64,000 nt of DNA, from positions 28,582,001 to 28,646,000 of the forward strand of contig JAFFJZ010000003.1 in NCBI GenBank assembly GCA_018340375.1. The letters are read 5' to 3'. How positions within the stretch are numbered: the first letter of the stretch is position 1; every line of letters starts with the position of its first letter. Made by a program: the position numbers and the translations under genes. Shown piece after piece: positions 48,701-60,554 of the stretch. The notes under the pieces are model-generated. The model searched no databases. It worked only from the letters and a program-made list of their open reading frames with translations, and was not told where the DNA came from. The DNA comes from Gonatopus flavifemur (taxonomy: Eukaryota > Arthropoda > Insecta > Hymenoptera > Dryinidae).

Positions 48701-48861
48701 GTATTACGAGTGCCTCACGAGTATTTAGTGAGGTCCTCGTAAGTGTCTAGTATTTCACTAGCGTGAGCGTTACGAAACTTGCGAATGTCTAGAGCATTTC
48801 TATATATCTATGCCAAAGTACACCAAGAACTACACCATTTTACGCCAAAACCCGCGTGGAA

Positions 48862-49020
48862 ATTTTTCTGGGCTCAGACCTGAGCCAGGTTTATAATCCC
48901 TACTTAAAATGTGGCCCTGGTTAGGACACCTGGATTGGCCCCAACTTGGAGTGTTACGCTTTTCAATCTAGGCCCCGTAATGGTTCCCAAACTTCGCCCA
49001 CATCAAGAATTCAACTTGGG
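48862..49020 (-). repeat. GC-rich repeat, partial inverse copy of 56099-56395
   Basis: Read on the minus strand this matches the right part of the 56099-56395 element: 'ggcctagattgaaaag', 'ccaagttggggcca', 'tagggattat', 'cctggctcagg' and 'aaatttccacgc'. Non-coding. Confidence 0.7.
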
Positions 49021-49027
49021 CCAACTT

Positions 49028-49312
49028 ACTCTCTAAAATCTTTGGAGTGAGATTTCACTCTTTAGCCAGCCAAAAGTGAGCCAGTCGAATTTTCGAGTGA
49101 AATTTCCACTCTTTTAGAGTGATATTCTAAGGTTTGAGGTTAGAAACTCACAACCACTCCGATGCTAGAGTGAATTTTTCACTCTAAAAGAGTGAGAGGT
49201 CATTCAAAACAAGTGAAAATTCCACTCGAAGCGGACAGACTCACTCCCGACACTCAGTGGAGAGTGAAACGTGCGATTTTTCACTCTTCCAGATTTAGAG
49301 AGTAGGGAGTTC
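49028..49312. mobile_element. Foldback filled with AGAGTGAAATTTCACTCT motifs
   Basis: The outer phrases 'actctctaaaatct' and 'agatttagagagt' are inverted. The interior contains at least eight variants of 'gagtgaaatttccactct' facing both ways. This is the same motif class as the 25693-26497 element. Non-coding. Confidence 0.75.
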
Positions 49313-50144
49313 ATTTTAACCCTTATGAATTTTCAAATTTCATCCTGCGCTGGGCCCCAGGATATTTGGGTGATATTCCTCGGATAAAAGACAAATGAAT
49401 TTGCTCCAGCAAAATGTTCTTTGAGGGTGAACTTTTGATAGATGTATGCTTTATGTAAAATTACCATCAAATCAAAACCAAATTAAAACTCCCATCCGCT
49501 CTTGTATGTAAATTTTCAGAAAGGTAATCAAAATATTTTTTCCAGTCAGCCAAAGGCGTATCAAATTTTTGGAATTTTAATTTCGAGCTCATAGGTTGTT
49601 TGAAACTCGTTTCAATTGTTATAACCTGGAAACTAAGAGCACTGGAAGAATAACTTTCAAAAACATAGAAATCAAGATTCAGTTTCAGAGATTTCCCTAG
49701 TAGAAATAAAAGACAACGCAATTTCGACCTAACAACATCAAGCATACCCCGAATGTACGTCAGCTTTGATTTTTACTGAAAATCCTGTTGACTATTTTGA
49801 AATACTCTGTATAGACTCTAATTCTACCAACGTTAATATGAAGTATTCCGTTGTTGCATGTGTATAGATTGATAACACCAAAAAACAGTATTTCTTGTTT
49901 ATTACCTCCTCCCAATGTTTAAAGAAAACTGAACGAAAGAAAAAACTTTCGATACACAAAATAATGAAATCAAATTTAAACCAGACAGGATTTTGACCCG
50001 GATCTGACAAGTTCTGTTTGGCTCCTTTTGGCAGTTCCATGAGTGTTCAAACTGATGTACAAACCACACAATGTCAGACAAACCTGTCAGAATTGGGCTC
50101 AAATGTTGTCCGATTCTGTCAAATATTTTCAATAGGGGAAACAA

Positions 50145-50398
50145 TGATAGCCAACCCAGGGCCTCTATAGGGTGTAACTGGACATGTTCAAATCACAATA
50201 CTTGGGCGATACAATGGTGGCTTGCCCAGGTCCTATTTGGGAATCCCTAGATTAAAATATCCAGGGAGTACACTAGCAACCCCAACTAGGACCCCCATGA
50301 GCCATGGGTGAGAAACTCGTATATTGGATGCCCAAGTTATACCTTTACGGGGCTCGGACATACTTTGGGATGCCCAGGATTGATTTCCACACGGGAAC
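50145..50398. repeat. GC-rich repeat with GTGTGGAAAT terminus
   Basis: Contains 'cccaggtcctatttggg', 'gccatgggtgag' and 'ggatgcccaag', ending 'gatttccacacggg'. This terminus is shared with the element at 56099-56395. The left boundary is uncertain because a CCTG-AAAATG type fragment (about 49985-50140) abuts it. Confidence 0.55.
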
Positions 50399-50714
50399 CT
50401 ACGAAAAATTACGCCCAAAACTATACTCTTGAGTCCGCCGTTTTGAACACATTTGTAGATTGGCGTAGTAAATTACGGTGCTTTGATATTAGTAAGAAAA
50501 CTACAACTTTCCACGCTTCAAATTATTCAGAACTACCACTCATCACGTGAATCTACTCTCAAAGCAATAGTACATAATTACAACAATTTATGCCTTTTCA
50601 AGTTATAATTTTAAGAATGGATGAAAATTATTACCTTCCACAACAATCTACGCCAAAGGTAAAAGAATACAAAATTACGAAAAACTACGCCTTTTCAAGT
50701 ACAAGTACTTGACA

Positions 50715-51195
50715 TCGATGAGAAGTACTGCTTTCTCAAAGTCCCCACTCAGTCGTAGAAATTCTTGGAAATTTGTAGAGAATGGAATTTTCTAAGAGAA
50801 TCTACGGACAAGTATGTCAGTGCAGGGGGACAAACTAAAACTGAGAGCGATAATGATGTTAGTTTTTTGTAGAAATTCGTAGTTTCCACGCAGATTTTTT
50901 CACGTTTGCGTCCCGTCGTGAAAAGTTCTCAAAATCCCAACTGCGTCGTAAAAATTCTTGGAAATGCGTATGAAATGGAAATTATCAAAAGAAAGTTCTA
51001 AAAAAATCTATGAAACACTATGTCTCCGCGAGGGGACGAACGAAAAATCTCAGTATCAAAAATTTTGGTTATACGTAGGAATTCGTAGTTCTGAATGAAT
51101 CTGCTTCGGGTTCACGTTTCCGCGATGAAGAGTTTTCAAAGTTCCTACACGATTGTAAAAACCCGAGCTTTCTGCTAAATTCTACGCATAAGTCC
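50715..51195. repeat. Diverged tandem repeat, period about 200 bp
   Basis: Segments starting at about 50730, 50928 and 51133 share 'ctcaaagtcccc..ctcagtcgtagaaattc'-type sequence in the same order, and later 'gtagaaattcgtagtt' and 'tcacgttt'. About two and a half copies, strongly diverged. Non-coding. Confidence 0.55.
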
Positions 51196-51354
51196 ATCCC
51201 TCAGTGAAATCGGTGTCATCGTGTTCTTCAATATTCTTATATTATTCATACTTTTACTCAAACACATGCTCATCTTTTGTCGTTTATATTCTCGACTCCT
51301 CCAAAATTACGCTCTTCCAGCCCCATGTCGTAGTCTGGCGTACTTCTGCATTAA

Positions 51355-51565
51355 GGAGATTCAATACTCCCTGCAAAAGTTACTAGATTCCAAATTTCTC
51401 CCCCAGTTTTCTCAGAAACGAACACATAAAATGAAAAATAATGAGTAGCTGCATTTTTTTCAATAGCCTAAGAAGATGCACCTGCTCATTAAAATTGATT
51501 CTATTCATTGATTACTGAGAAAACTGGGGGGAGACGTCTAGTAACTTGGCTTGTGGTGAATCGCC
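51355..51565. mobile_element. 211-bp MITE flanked by TTAA
   Basis: TTAA copies at 51351-51354 and 51566-51569 flank ends GGAGATTCA and TGAATCGCC. Inner arms 'tcccccagttttctcag' and 'ctgagaaaactgggggga' pair strongly. TTAA duplication indicates the piggyBac or Kolobok-type groups; the ends do not decide between them. Confidence 0.8.
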
Positions 51566-51770
51566 TTAAACCACGTATATTTTTCTACGGTATTTTATAA
51601 CTTTTTATGACATGCAAGTAAGCTTGATTCCGGGTAATTATTCATACTTTTTGGCGTAATTTGGCGTAGATATATTTCCATGAGAGTACTAGGGGATATC
51701 TTGTGAAATTTCTGAGATATCTATTAAAATAAGATCCAAAGATTACTGATATCTTATCCCTCATAAGAGC

Positions 51771-51994
51771 TAGGGTAGACCGGGCACGATTGGAACACAG
51801 GACGGTTGGAAGAGAACAAATATCTCGCCAATTTTTGATAATGGGGAAAAAGATCCAGGGAGGAATGAAGTGAAACCGAAGTCCCATCGCGAATCTCAGT
51901 GTCGCATCATTCAACAACACGTTGCGTAATTCACTTATTACGAAAACAATTAGCGGAATATTTGTGGCGTTCCAACCTTACCCGGTCTCCCCTA
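51771..51994. mobile_element. 224-bp inverted-repeat MITE (TAGGGTAGACCGGG ends)
   Basis: The left end TAGGGTAGACCGGGCACGAT pairs with the right end whose complement is TAGGGGAGACCGGGTAAGGT, followed by 'tggaac' in both. No clear target duplication. Non-coding. Confidence 0.75.
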
Positions 51995-54900
51995 CACATT
52001 TCAAATTTTTTTGCAGACCATCCCGACTATCGATTTCACGTTACTCCGATTCATCTGTTAATTTGTTTCAGCTAAGATTTTATTTTCACTGGCATAGTAA
52101 TTTTACAATTATACCACAATTAACCACGGTTTGGCTAATATCGAAGGAATAAAACACACGTTGAAATTTTTCTTTTATTTTTTTCATATTACTCTTATGA
52201 TCAGTTTTGTTTATTTATACTTCCTTTGCATACACGAGTTGGAGAAGAAACATTTATTCTCGAAACCAAACAACGAAGATCCTTCCATTCTGATATGACA
52301 GCACTTTTTTCCGCCCCTCGCAACGTCATTTGACATCACATCATACCCCCACTTTGGTCTCATTTCGTGATTGAACTTTAACCGTAGAAACTCTCGAAAA
52401 CGTCCAACGAACACGAAAAGGCGCTTTTCATCCGCAAAGGAAGATGAAACTAAATCTTGAATACGGTGATAAAACTCGTAATGTAAAAGTGGAAAGTTTG
52501 CATGACTACGTTCGAGTAAATCCTCAAGGATTACAATGGCCAAAATAGAGGAGAGGTTTATCTTCGTTTCACAGATTTCACAAAATTTTCAGGAAGAAGA
52601 ATCTCTATAATTCAATTTATAGATTCATTTATCACGTCGAACATCTGTTCTAGTCGTGAATTTTAATATCATACTCTCATTCGAAATGGATCGAGAGATT
52701 CCTAGGATTCGTAAAGCTGAAGGAACGAAACACGGTACGGAGGATGATCAGATGTTGCGATAGGTGCGCGAGGAAGCGCAGTGTCAAAAACGTTTCGGGG
52801 GAAATATCAAAATTCAATGTGCAGAAAGCGTGCATGGGACATTGAGATCTCTCGCTTGGCTGCGCGAGATGTCTTCGACTATAAACACGTATTTTCAACT
52901 TCATCGCGCTTGTTACATGCGTCACGAGTTCCTCTGCGCAATAATTTCACGCTCTTTGGTTCCAGATGTATTATATATTTTCAGTTGTGTTTCTTCATTC
53001 GTATTTCGTTATGCGTATATGTCGCTTATTGATACGTGATCAGCAATTTTCGAATAGAATTTTGTAAACGTTTAGAGATTATTGTTGAATTCGACTAGAA
53101 ATTATCATTCGGAAACTTGATGTTTCGTGACAGGACTCGATAAATTACTCCCTGGACGTTGTTGGGTTAACTTCGATCCTGTTCGGGTTTTGACAATGAG
53201 TGGAATATTTATAAGCGACTATTGAAATCACGTCGACATTTTGAAAGAAAAACCTCGCCTCGATCAGAACTCAATGAAACATTGAAAATCAGAATCTTTC
53301 GGAATCAAATTAAGATCAATCGGAAGTTTGGATAAATTCATGGGCGGAACTGATGAGATGTTGGTCACGCAATCTGGACTGTACCTATTTTTCTACAAAG
53401 AATGAGCCTAATTTTTCTTATATTTCGATCCTCCGGAAAGCGCTTATTACCAAAGTACAGTTTCCTCCAATGAATCTGCTGCATTGAAAGAATATTGTTA
53501 TAAAAACTTGCCGGGGAATCCCAGTAATCGAAGGACAAGTAAAAATTTGTAAACAAATTACTTTGCAGCCTGTAAAAACGAGTGAGTTTTTAGATAGCTA
53601 CAGTTGAAAGTGATATTTTCTATAAGTTTTACAAAATGCAAAATAATATTTGAAAAAATTCCTACTTGTCTCTCGATCATTGGAATCCAACGGTAATTTT
53701 TCGAATAAAAGGCTTTCAGTATGGTTTTCATCCGGATTCACCTGGCATTTTCCGCAGGAGGAGACCTCAGCACTTTGGGAGGACTTTGTAGAAACTGTTG
53801 AGAGACTTCTGAGAACTTTCACCGAACCTTTGACGGACTTTTGTCAAACTTCTGACAGATTTCCAATGAATTTTTGATATACTTTCAATAAACTTCAAAA
53901 AGCCAAGGTAAGAGTCCATCGAATCATAGTAAAAAAATCCTCCATACATAAAGAAAATTTGTTTCCATCATTTTTTTGAGGAAAATTTCTGAATTATTCC
54001 TACAAGTACAGAAAGCAGTTTTGTACACTCATTACGCCAAGATCTTTTATCAACTGTTTTGAAATCAAATCATTGTAAACCCTCGGAGTAGGTGCTTTGC
54101 CTCCACTTTATCATGAACATTCCATCAAGCGTTGAACAAATTCTTCCTCACACTGAGATTACGCTAAGAATACTCATTTGGATTACTCTCATCCTGACCC
54201 GAATTCACATTTGGGATGTTTCCCTGAATTCATTAATTTTAGACTTATCTTTCTCGCTCTTTATTCCTTTATCCATGCCTATTCCTTCGACTTCAAACTG
54301 TCACAAATTTTCTGTATTGTTCTCTCAAATTGTTATATTTCTCGCTCTAATGTTGCTGATATGATTAAACATCATTGTCTTCAACAGCATAGTCTGAGAT
54401 CTTGATTTTATCACGTACGGATAATTACTTTGAATACTTACCACAATTATTCTTGGTATTCGAATTCGTATAGTAGCAAACTTCAAATTCATCCCGCTTT
54501 CGATGCGGTTGTACGTGATACTTGAAAATATAAAACAATACAGAAATATCACGTTTTGAAACTGTACCTTTGTGGAGATATTTTCAGGAAACTTTTCACG
54601 TTGCATAGTGTATAAAATTTCAACGGATAATTGGAAAAGATGATAAAGTGATTGTGATGCAGGTGTGGAAAAATAAAATGTTTCTTCAAGAATGATGCCA
54701 GTGAAACCACTTTAGAGGGTTGAACTAGAAAAAAATGTACTATCCTTGGTGGAAGAATGAAGAAGATTGACAGATTCAAAGTGAGAACAAATTGCCCATA
54801 ATTTCTACTATGTGCCATTAATGATTGATAAATACGAGTGGAAAATACTTTTAAAATATTCAAGTGGTATTTTCAAAAATTTGTACTTAATTTGGAAAAG

Positions 54901-55342
54901 ATCATACACATTCGATACACAAAAAGATATTCTAGATCTTAGTAGATCTAGCGTGAGAAACGAGCAAGAAAAAGAGTAAATACTGTCACAATCTAGCACG
55001 ATTGATTTAAAACCTTCGAGGATTTCCGTCGTGGATTGAATGAAAAAACCGATATCAGTTTCAACGACGGGAGAATGACTCTGCGGAGCAGATTTACAAA
55101 CGTATATTGCAGTTGAAAAACAGTTACCTAGAGAAAGATTAACAAAAGAAAACGATTGGTTGAATCTACTGTGCTCGATTATTAGACGTGTGAGTAATGG
55201 GAAGGAGAGCTTCACATTGCCGATTTAAATCTGTACTTTTTGTCATTCGTTCAAAGGACAAATGAAATCGCTATGTATTCGTTCAGCTGTGAAGCGTAAA
55301 GGTAATTAATGCGATGCTTTGAGAATTTTATTATTGCTAATA
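51995..55342. other. No confident gene; one splice-flanked candidate
   Basis: Mostly unique AT-rich DNA. 53735-53760 has a CCTGGCATTTTCCGCAGG fragment of the foldback family. Longer frames at 52211-52543, 52764-53039 and 54808-55215 have no recognised domain. The candidate minus-strand exon at 54442-54520 is listed separately. Confidence 0.4.
54442..54520 (-). other. Candidate minus-strand exon, unassigned
   Basis: 79 bases flanked on the minus strand by a good acceptor ('ttatattttcaag') and a strong donor (g|gtaagtatt). Two frames are open; one reads DEFEVCYYTNSNTKNNC and ends one base into a codon. No partner exon was found and no family recognised. Splice-like signals arise often by chance in AT-rich DNA, so this is speculative. 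Confidence 0.25.
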
Positions 55343-55346
55343 TTAA

Positions 55347-56065
55347 GGGGAGGTTCTCATCTAGCGACCCCAAAATAAGGTGATTTTCTCGAATTCTTTT
55401 TTCATGGAAGGGAGTAAATAAAGAACTCGGGGGTTTTCACACTTGTTAATTGAGTCTTTAAGTAAATAAAAAAATTATATTCAGTGCAAAATAATGACAT
55501 GGGAATTAATGATACGTTTTGAAACATAACCACCTAAAAAGACAGTGATCAATCGGGCGCCACTATGGCACTGACAAAAATGATCAGAAATCAAAAATCC
55601 AAAAATTTTTATGAAATATATCATATTTGTTGAAAGTTGTACCAATAAAACCAATGAGAAGAATGAAAATTCAAAAAATGACAGTCATGCAAACTTTTGG
55701 TAACGTTTTTTCAACTTTTTTTTACGCTTTTTAAAGTGATATGAAAAGAAAAAAGAAAGCAAATGTCATCTCCACTCAGGTTCATCTTCCCAAAAAATTC
55801 AATCAGCTTCAAACAAAAAAAAAAGAGCGATCCGTTCAGTAGTTTTTGAGATATCGTGGAGCCAAATTTGAAAAACATGGTTTCGAGAAAAACACCTTTA
55901 AAGTTTCGAGATACGAATCCTTTAACTTGAGAAAATTTTTTTCATGTACTTCAAGACCCATTCAATAAGTTTCAAATAACATGAATCCTTAATTCACTTC
56001 CTTCGTAAAAACAAAAATTTCAGAAAATCACCTCATTTCAGAATTCCCTTGATGAGAATCTCGCC
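55347..56065. mobile_element. 719-bp TTAA-type inverted-repeat element
   Basis: The left end GGGGAGGTTCTCATC follows TTAA (55343-55346). The right end, read on the other strand, is GGCGAGATTCTCATC next to TCAA (56066-56069), a one-base-decayed partner. Both ends continue to a shared 'aggtgattttct'. No transposase. TTAA duplication suggests Kolobok- or piggyBac-related origin. Confidence 0.75.
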
Positions 56066-56098
56066 TCAATGTTAATGTTAGTGATCTTAAACAGAAAG

Positions 56099-56395
56099 AT
56101 CCCGTGTAGAAATGACTGGAATATCTTAGGCATCCAATACAAGGTTGTGTACCCACGGTCCATGTGGACCCCAGTTGGGGTTGTCAGTATATTCCTGGAA
56201 TATTTCAATCCAAGTATGCCCACTCACAGCCCATGTAGACCCCGAGTTGGCTACCATTGTTTTGCCTGGATATTTGATCCCATCAGGGGGCCTAGATTGA
56301 AAAGGGTGACATTCCAAGTTGGGGCCACTTTTCTAGTAGGGATTATCAACCTGGCCCAAGTCGGAGGAAAGCCCGAGAGAAATTTCCACACAGGA
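56099..56395. mobile_element. 297-bp GC-rich element with ATCCYGTGTRGAAAT ends
   Basis: The inverted ends 'atcccgtgtagaaat' and 'atttccacacaggat' enclose GC-rich text rich in 'ccccagttggggtt', 'ccccgagttggc' and 'ttggggcca'. Partial relatives are at 48862-49020 (inverse) and 50145-50398. Frames on both strands are by-products of internal symmetry. Confidence 0.7.
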
Positions 56396-56444
56396 TGTCG
56401 TTCAAACTTCCGGTGATAAACTCTCCAGTAAAAAGTGAACCTTG

Positions 56445-56733
56445 CACAGTAAAAAAAATTCCGTCATTGTGTAAAAAAGAAGTACGTGTCAAAATTCAAG
56501 TGTTGAATATTCAACTACGTGTTAAAATTCAAAGTTATGAATTTTTTTTTTTTGTGTGTTCACACAACACACTGATCAAATGCTGTTCGATCATTTTCAT
56601 TCAATACAAATTAAATGTTATTCGAGTCAAATTAACACTTTATAAAGTATCACTCTCAACACAACACACATTTGAGTGAAAAAAAAATAACATTGTGTTG
56701 TGTGTTGAATTTGACGAAAAAGTTTTTACTGTG
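56445..56733. mobile_element. 289-bp hairpin MITE (CACAGTAAAA ends)
   Basis: The ends CACAGTAAAAAAAATTCCGTC and GACGAAAAAGTTTTTACTGTG are inverted. Inner phrases such as 'gtgttaaaattcaa' and 'acacaacaca' recur. Shares ends and the 'cgtcattgtgtaaa' block with 25489-25688. Non-coding. Confidence 0.8.
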
Positions 56734-56837
56734 TGCCTCCATCCTGAATATAAGCTTATTTCAAGATGCGGCCAAAACTAGCACTGTTACATCTGAAAGT
56801 GAACACCACCCTAGCATTTATGAGCTTTGGCTCACTC

Positions 56838-56932
56838 TGGCCCCACCCTGGCCCAGTCTTGGACCCATATTGGCAAGATGGGGCTCATCTGTGCTGGGGT
56901 GGACCCCATGGTACATACATACTAGGGCAGAA
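56838..56932. repeat. GC-rich GGCCC-family repeat
   Basis: Carries 'ctggcccagtcttgg' and 'ccccatggtacatacat', matching 14576-14660 in order and orientation. AT-rich DNA surrounds it. Non-coding. Confidence 0.7.
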
Positions 56933-57324
56933 AAAAATGCCGACACAATAGAAAAGACTGAATTTCACTTGATTTCTCATGAAAGATGCAGCTGCATTCA
57001 ACCCGCCATTTGACAGTATCAATCATCAAATTTCTTTCGAATGGAATATTCACAAATATAAAAAAAAATTACACCAAATAAATCAATTATGATAATCCAA
57101 TTCTTTCCATTCATGAATCAGAGCAAGCATATATCGAAAAGAATTCCGGGGACTGATTCAATTTATCATTATCAATGAAACACGAACATCTATTTCTCAA
57201 ATTTGTCGACAAAATATTCCTTGTAATTTCGTTGGAAGCGTTCTCGCTTGTCGAATACATTCAAATCTCACGATGGATGATTGGATTTTTACCGTTCAGG
57301 AGGGCTCGTAACAAATGCATACAG

Positions 57325-57386
57325 GGATTAATTTCCAAGCCGCCGATGACAAATACATGGAGGCTCGTTGTATCCATAATTGTTCG
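57325..57386 (+). other. Candidate Ly6-like exon (tentative)
   Basis: Between AG at 57323-57324 and a good donor (g|gtgagtatt at 57387), one frame reads INFQAADDKYMEARCIHNCS. The lysine-tyrosine start and C-x3-C resemble the confirmed exon at 18213-18270, and Ly6 genes often sit in clusters. However, the acceptor has a poor pyrimidine tract, the frame hits a stop just upstream, and no exon encoding CC-x4-CN was found downstream in the window. Confidence 0.3.
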
Positions 57387-57504
57387 GTGAGTATTTTAAC
57401 TGTCCAATGATTCAATATCGAATTTGTATCGAGATTATCAACGCGTAAAACTCTTATTCCGCTTGATTGAATCATTCACTCAGAGAAAAAAAATAGTCAA
57501 AATA

Positions 57505-57734
57505 CCCTGGCGAAAAAAATTTTGATGAATTTTATTTACTTTTCGCACAAGGTTTCAATAGAAGTCAATAAATTTCAATAAAAGTTATTGAATTTCATGG
57601 AAACTTATTAAATCTCACCAAAATTTTGTTGAATTGAGTTGAATTTTGCTGATTTTCAATGAAAATCGAATGTACGAGAAGTGAATCAAATTCAATAAAA
57701 TTGAATGAAATTCAACGAAATTTTTCCACCAGGG
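57505..57734. mobile_element. 230-bp MITE (CCCTGG ends)
   Basis: The left end CCCTGGCGAAAAAAATTTT pairs with the right end whose complement is CCCTGGTGGAAAAATTTCG. The interior is dense in 'attcaataaaattgaa'-like motifs. The ends match the larger 21369-22878 element, whose internal motif is different (TTCAGAG). Confidence 0.75.
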
Positions 57735-57769
57735 TTAACATTCCCAAGCGCGTATTGCCTATAATGTCA

Positions 57770-58340
57770 ACGGGTCCCAGGCTTGGTCCATCCTCTTTAA
57801 CCCAGTATTGGGGAACGACGATTGGACCCTTGTTGGCTCAATCTTGGCCCTGTTGTGTTTTCCCATACAATTATGGTTGGTAGAAAATGGAAATAATGAA
57901 TCTTAGTGCAGGCGCATTCTAACTTGGCCCCAATTTGGACCAGCGTCAGGCCAAGATTGGGGTGAATTTGTATCCCGAGCATGTGTGTACAATTCTCAGC
58001 GTGTATGAATTTTGGTCACACTTTGATCCAGTCCTGGGCCGATATAGGCATGTTAGGGCTCAACACTAGGCTCAAGACTGGGCCAAAGTGGGGATGAAAT
58101 TCATGCCCAATGGGGTAGAATTCAAAGCAATTTTCCAATTTCAAAAAAGAAGGAAGAGGCAGTATCGATTGCCTAGTCTGGTGTTACCAATCCTCGGGCA
58201 AAGCAATACAGCCAAGCTGGGAACGATGTTATCATCTCAGGGTTGGCCCCATTTGTCTGTCCAGCTTGGCTCCATGTTGAGCAACATGGGCACCCACCCT
58301 GGGTTTAGATTGGGCCCGCCGTGAATACACACTTGGGTTG
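57770..58340. repeat. GC-rich GGCCC/CTTGG repeat cluster
   Basis: Repeated phrases such as 'cccaggcttggtcc', 'gatccagtcctgggcc', 'gactgggccaaagtgggg' and 'agattgggcccgcc' alternate in both orientations over about 570 bases. This is the longest tract of the family in the window. Open frames here are not considered genes because both strands read similarly. Confidence 0.65.
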
Positions 58341-59798
58341 GGATGGTTGGGAAAGGACTCAACTATGACAAGATAATAAGTTCTACTACTTCGTAGTTTA
58401 AATAACAATATTGATTACTATTAATTCACTATTTTCTTTTCTCTCAGTGTTCTAAAAAAATTAAGAGCCTCGTACTTATGAGGAGGGGAAATTCACAGGA
58501 GATTTTCTTATTATGGCGAATCCGCATTGGACGTTATGCAGATTCAAAGGAGTCATAAAAATTGTATAGCTGTGTATTCTTTTTCCTCAACACATCAGTT
58601 ATCCTTTCGAGTCTCAATGCATTCCGGAATGTCTTCTCGCTCGCACATCAAATGACGGTTTCGACTACTTCTACGTAAGAAAGAGGAATTCCCTCTTTCT
58701 TACGTACTTCACGCTTTGGGTAAAGACGGCGAGATAGTTTAGTATGTAAATATTATGCATTGTTCACGTTCTTCTGCGAAATCTTGTTTGATTATCTTGC
58801 AGCATCACGTTATTTTCCATACCCTTTTCTCATCTCTTTGCGAATATGAATGGAAGAATTTGGTAGACGCGCAAATACACGAGCCGTATACCGACATTTC
58901 TGTACTACAATACTGTTGTCATTTCCGTTTTCCTTTATTAGTGCCATTCTTTTTCATACTGCTGATGGCCTATTCTCTCTCCATGTTTGTATTACACATC
59001 TTCTGCTTTCTCATACCGTACAACAGTTGATCCTTCTTTAGATTCCACGTCTGAGATTTTTTTCATCGGAAGGCTGATTTATTTTGTGTATGATATTGTA
59101 AAATATCATTGTTCCTTCCAGAAATCTTTGAATGATTATTCGTGAATTCTTTAAGTATCATTTGCTATGCGGAATTGTCGAGAATCAAAAAGTCTTGCAA
59201 ATTCTCAGATAATATATCAACAAAAGTTTCCCACCCATGACATTTAAAAATTGTTCCACTTCCGTAGAAAAAAGCGAGGAAAGCGTTACAAATTTATCCC
59301 AGTTGACGGTATTCGAAAAGTAAGATTAATGTAGTGCAAAAACTTTATTGTACCTCTCATTTTTAGCGTTGTGGAATTTACATGAGCGTCAAGTAAATAT
59401 ACGAATCCTGGCGGTATCAGAATGAGTTTTATGCAAGTCACGCTCGGTGGATGAACATGGATGTTTTTTTTTTAATATATGACGAATGTATGACAAATCA
59501 CGTAATCTTTTAGAAGCTTTTCGAATGCATTCGACGTATATAAATACCACAATGAAAGGATAGAAAATTTCGATGTATTTGAAAATTTTATAGTCTCTAT
59601 TCAGTTGCCGCCTCATATTTGAGGAGAAATTAAAATTTTTTGATTGATTTTTTGTTTTTCAGTTGATAAATTTTGCATTTCTTTGGGATAGTTGAATAAT
59701 GCATGGTTACGTTTAGAAATAGTTTCGTTGATATCTCACTCAACTGCAATCAATTCTGCGTTTATGGAGTCGACTCCGTATACTAAAAATAACATACA
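58341..59798. other. No gene recognised; one short perfect hairpin
   Basis: AT-rich sequence. A possible acceptor at 58800 ('gattatcttgcag') is followed by an open frame with a hydrophobic end (VPFFFILLMAYS), but it lacks the CC-x4-CN signature and no partner exon fits. The hairpin at 58673-58705 is listed separately. Confidence 0.4.
58673..58705. repeat. Perfect 14-bp hairpin
   Basis: ACGTAAGAAAGAGG, then five bases, then its exact complement. It is unusually perfect for this region. It is not preceded by a recognised gene, and its role is unknown. Confidence 0.8.
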
Positions 59799-59904
59799 CC
59801 CTAACAGCACTCAGAGGTTTTTGAAACGTTCTAAGAACGTCCGGATGTGTTTTAAACGTTCTCAGAACGTTTTAAAAACGTCCAAAGACCTTTGTGCTGT
59901 CTGG
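59799..59904. mobile_element. 106-bp hairpin with ACGTTCT motifs
   Basis: The left end 'ccctaacagcactcagagg' pairs with the right end 'cctttgtgctgtctgg'. Inside, 'aaacgttctaagaacgt' and 'aaacgttctcagaacgttt' are themselves palindromic. The ends recall the CCCAGATA/CCAAGATA group. Non-coding. Confidence 0.7.
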
Positions 59905-60554
59905 AAATTTTCTAAAACTTCCCAACAAACATGGACATCTTCAAGATATATCAAAAAAATATGTTTAAGGTGTTTCGCCAAATGTATCTCTAAGATCAAC
60001 AGTTTTGAGGTTATGAGTGCATATGGATAACACTTCAAATGTCTTTGTTCACAATCAAATTGCAAAGAAGGTGAATTCGTTCATGAATTAAAAGCATGAA
60101 TAATCCATGTAAATACTAACAAATTCTGTGAAAAGTACGATTTTGTAACCTTGCAGTGCTAGCACTAAAAGTAACGAATCTCCGAGTCACAATATTTTGC
60201 GAATTATCGAACTTCTTACGCTGAATTTTATGTCTGGCCTTCGTGTACGGTGATTTTATTAAATTCTCATTCACATTTACTAATGAGTTGTTTTTCAATA
60301 ACAGTGAGAAAAAAATAATTTAAAGGTATCCATGATTTTCATTAGACACTAACGATCACTGGATCATGTACTTCCACATATTTCACCAAATTCATTAAAC
60401 TGTTCAAGTTTTAAGCACAATCAACTTATCTTATATTCGTATATGTAATAAACACCTTGTCCAAAAGATCACTTTTACTCTGAAAATATACACCGCTGAC
60501 ATTATATTTCACTATGTGATATTGACAATTATGAGCACTGTCGTTAAATTGTCC

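Noticed and set aside
52211..52543. 110-aa minus-strand frame
   Set aside because: No recognised domain and no flanking gene structure; composition alone is not enough.
54808..55215. 135-aa minus-strand frame
   Set aside because: Long for the region, but no domain, no convincing signal peptide or splice partner; left unassigned.
58801..59030. Possible last exon of a second Ly6 gene (hydrophobic end after a CC pair)
   Set aside because: The CC pair is not followed by x4-CN and the distance from the candidate upstream cysteines is far too long.
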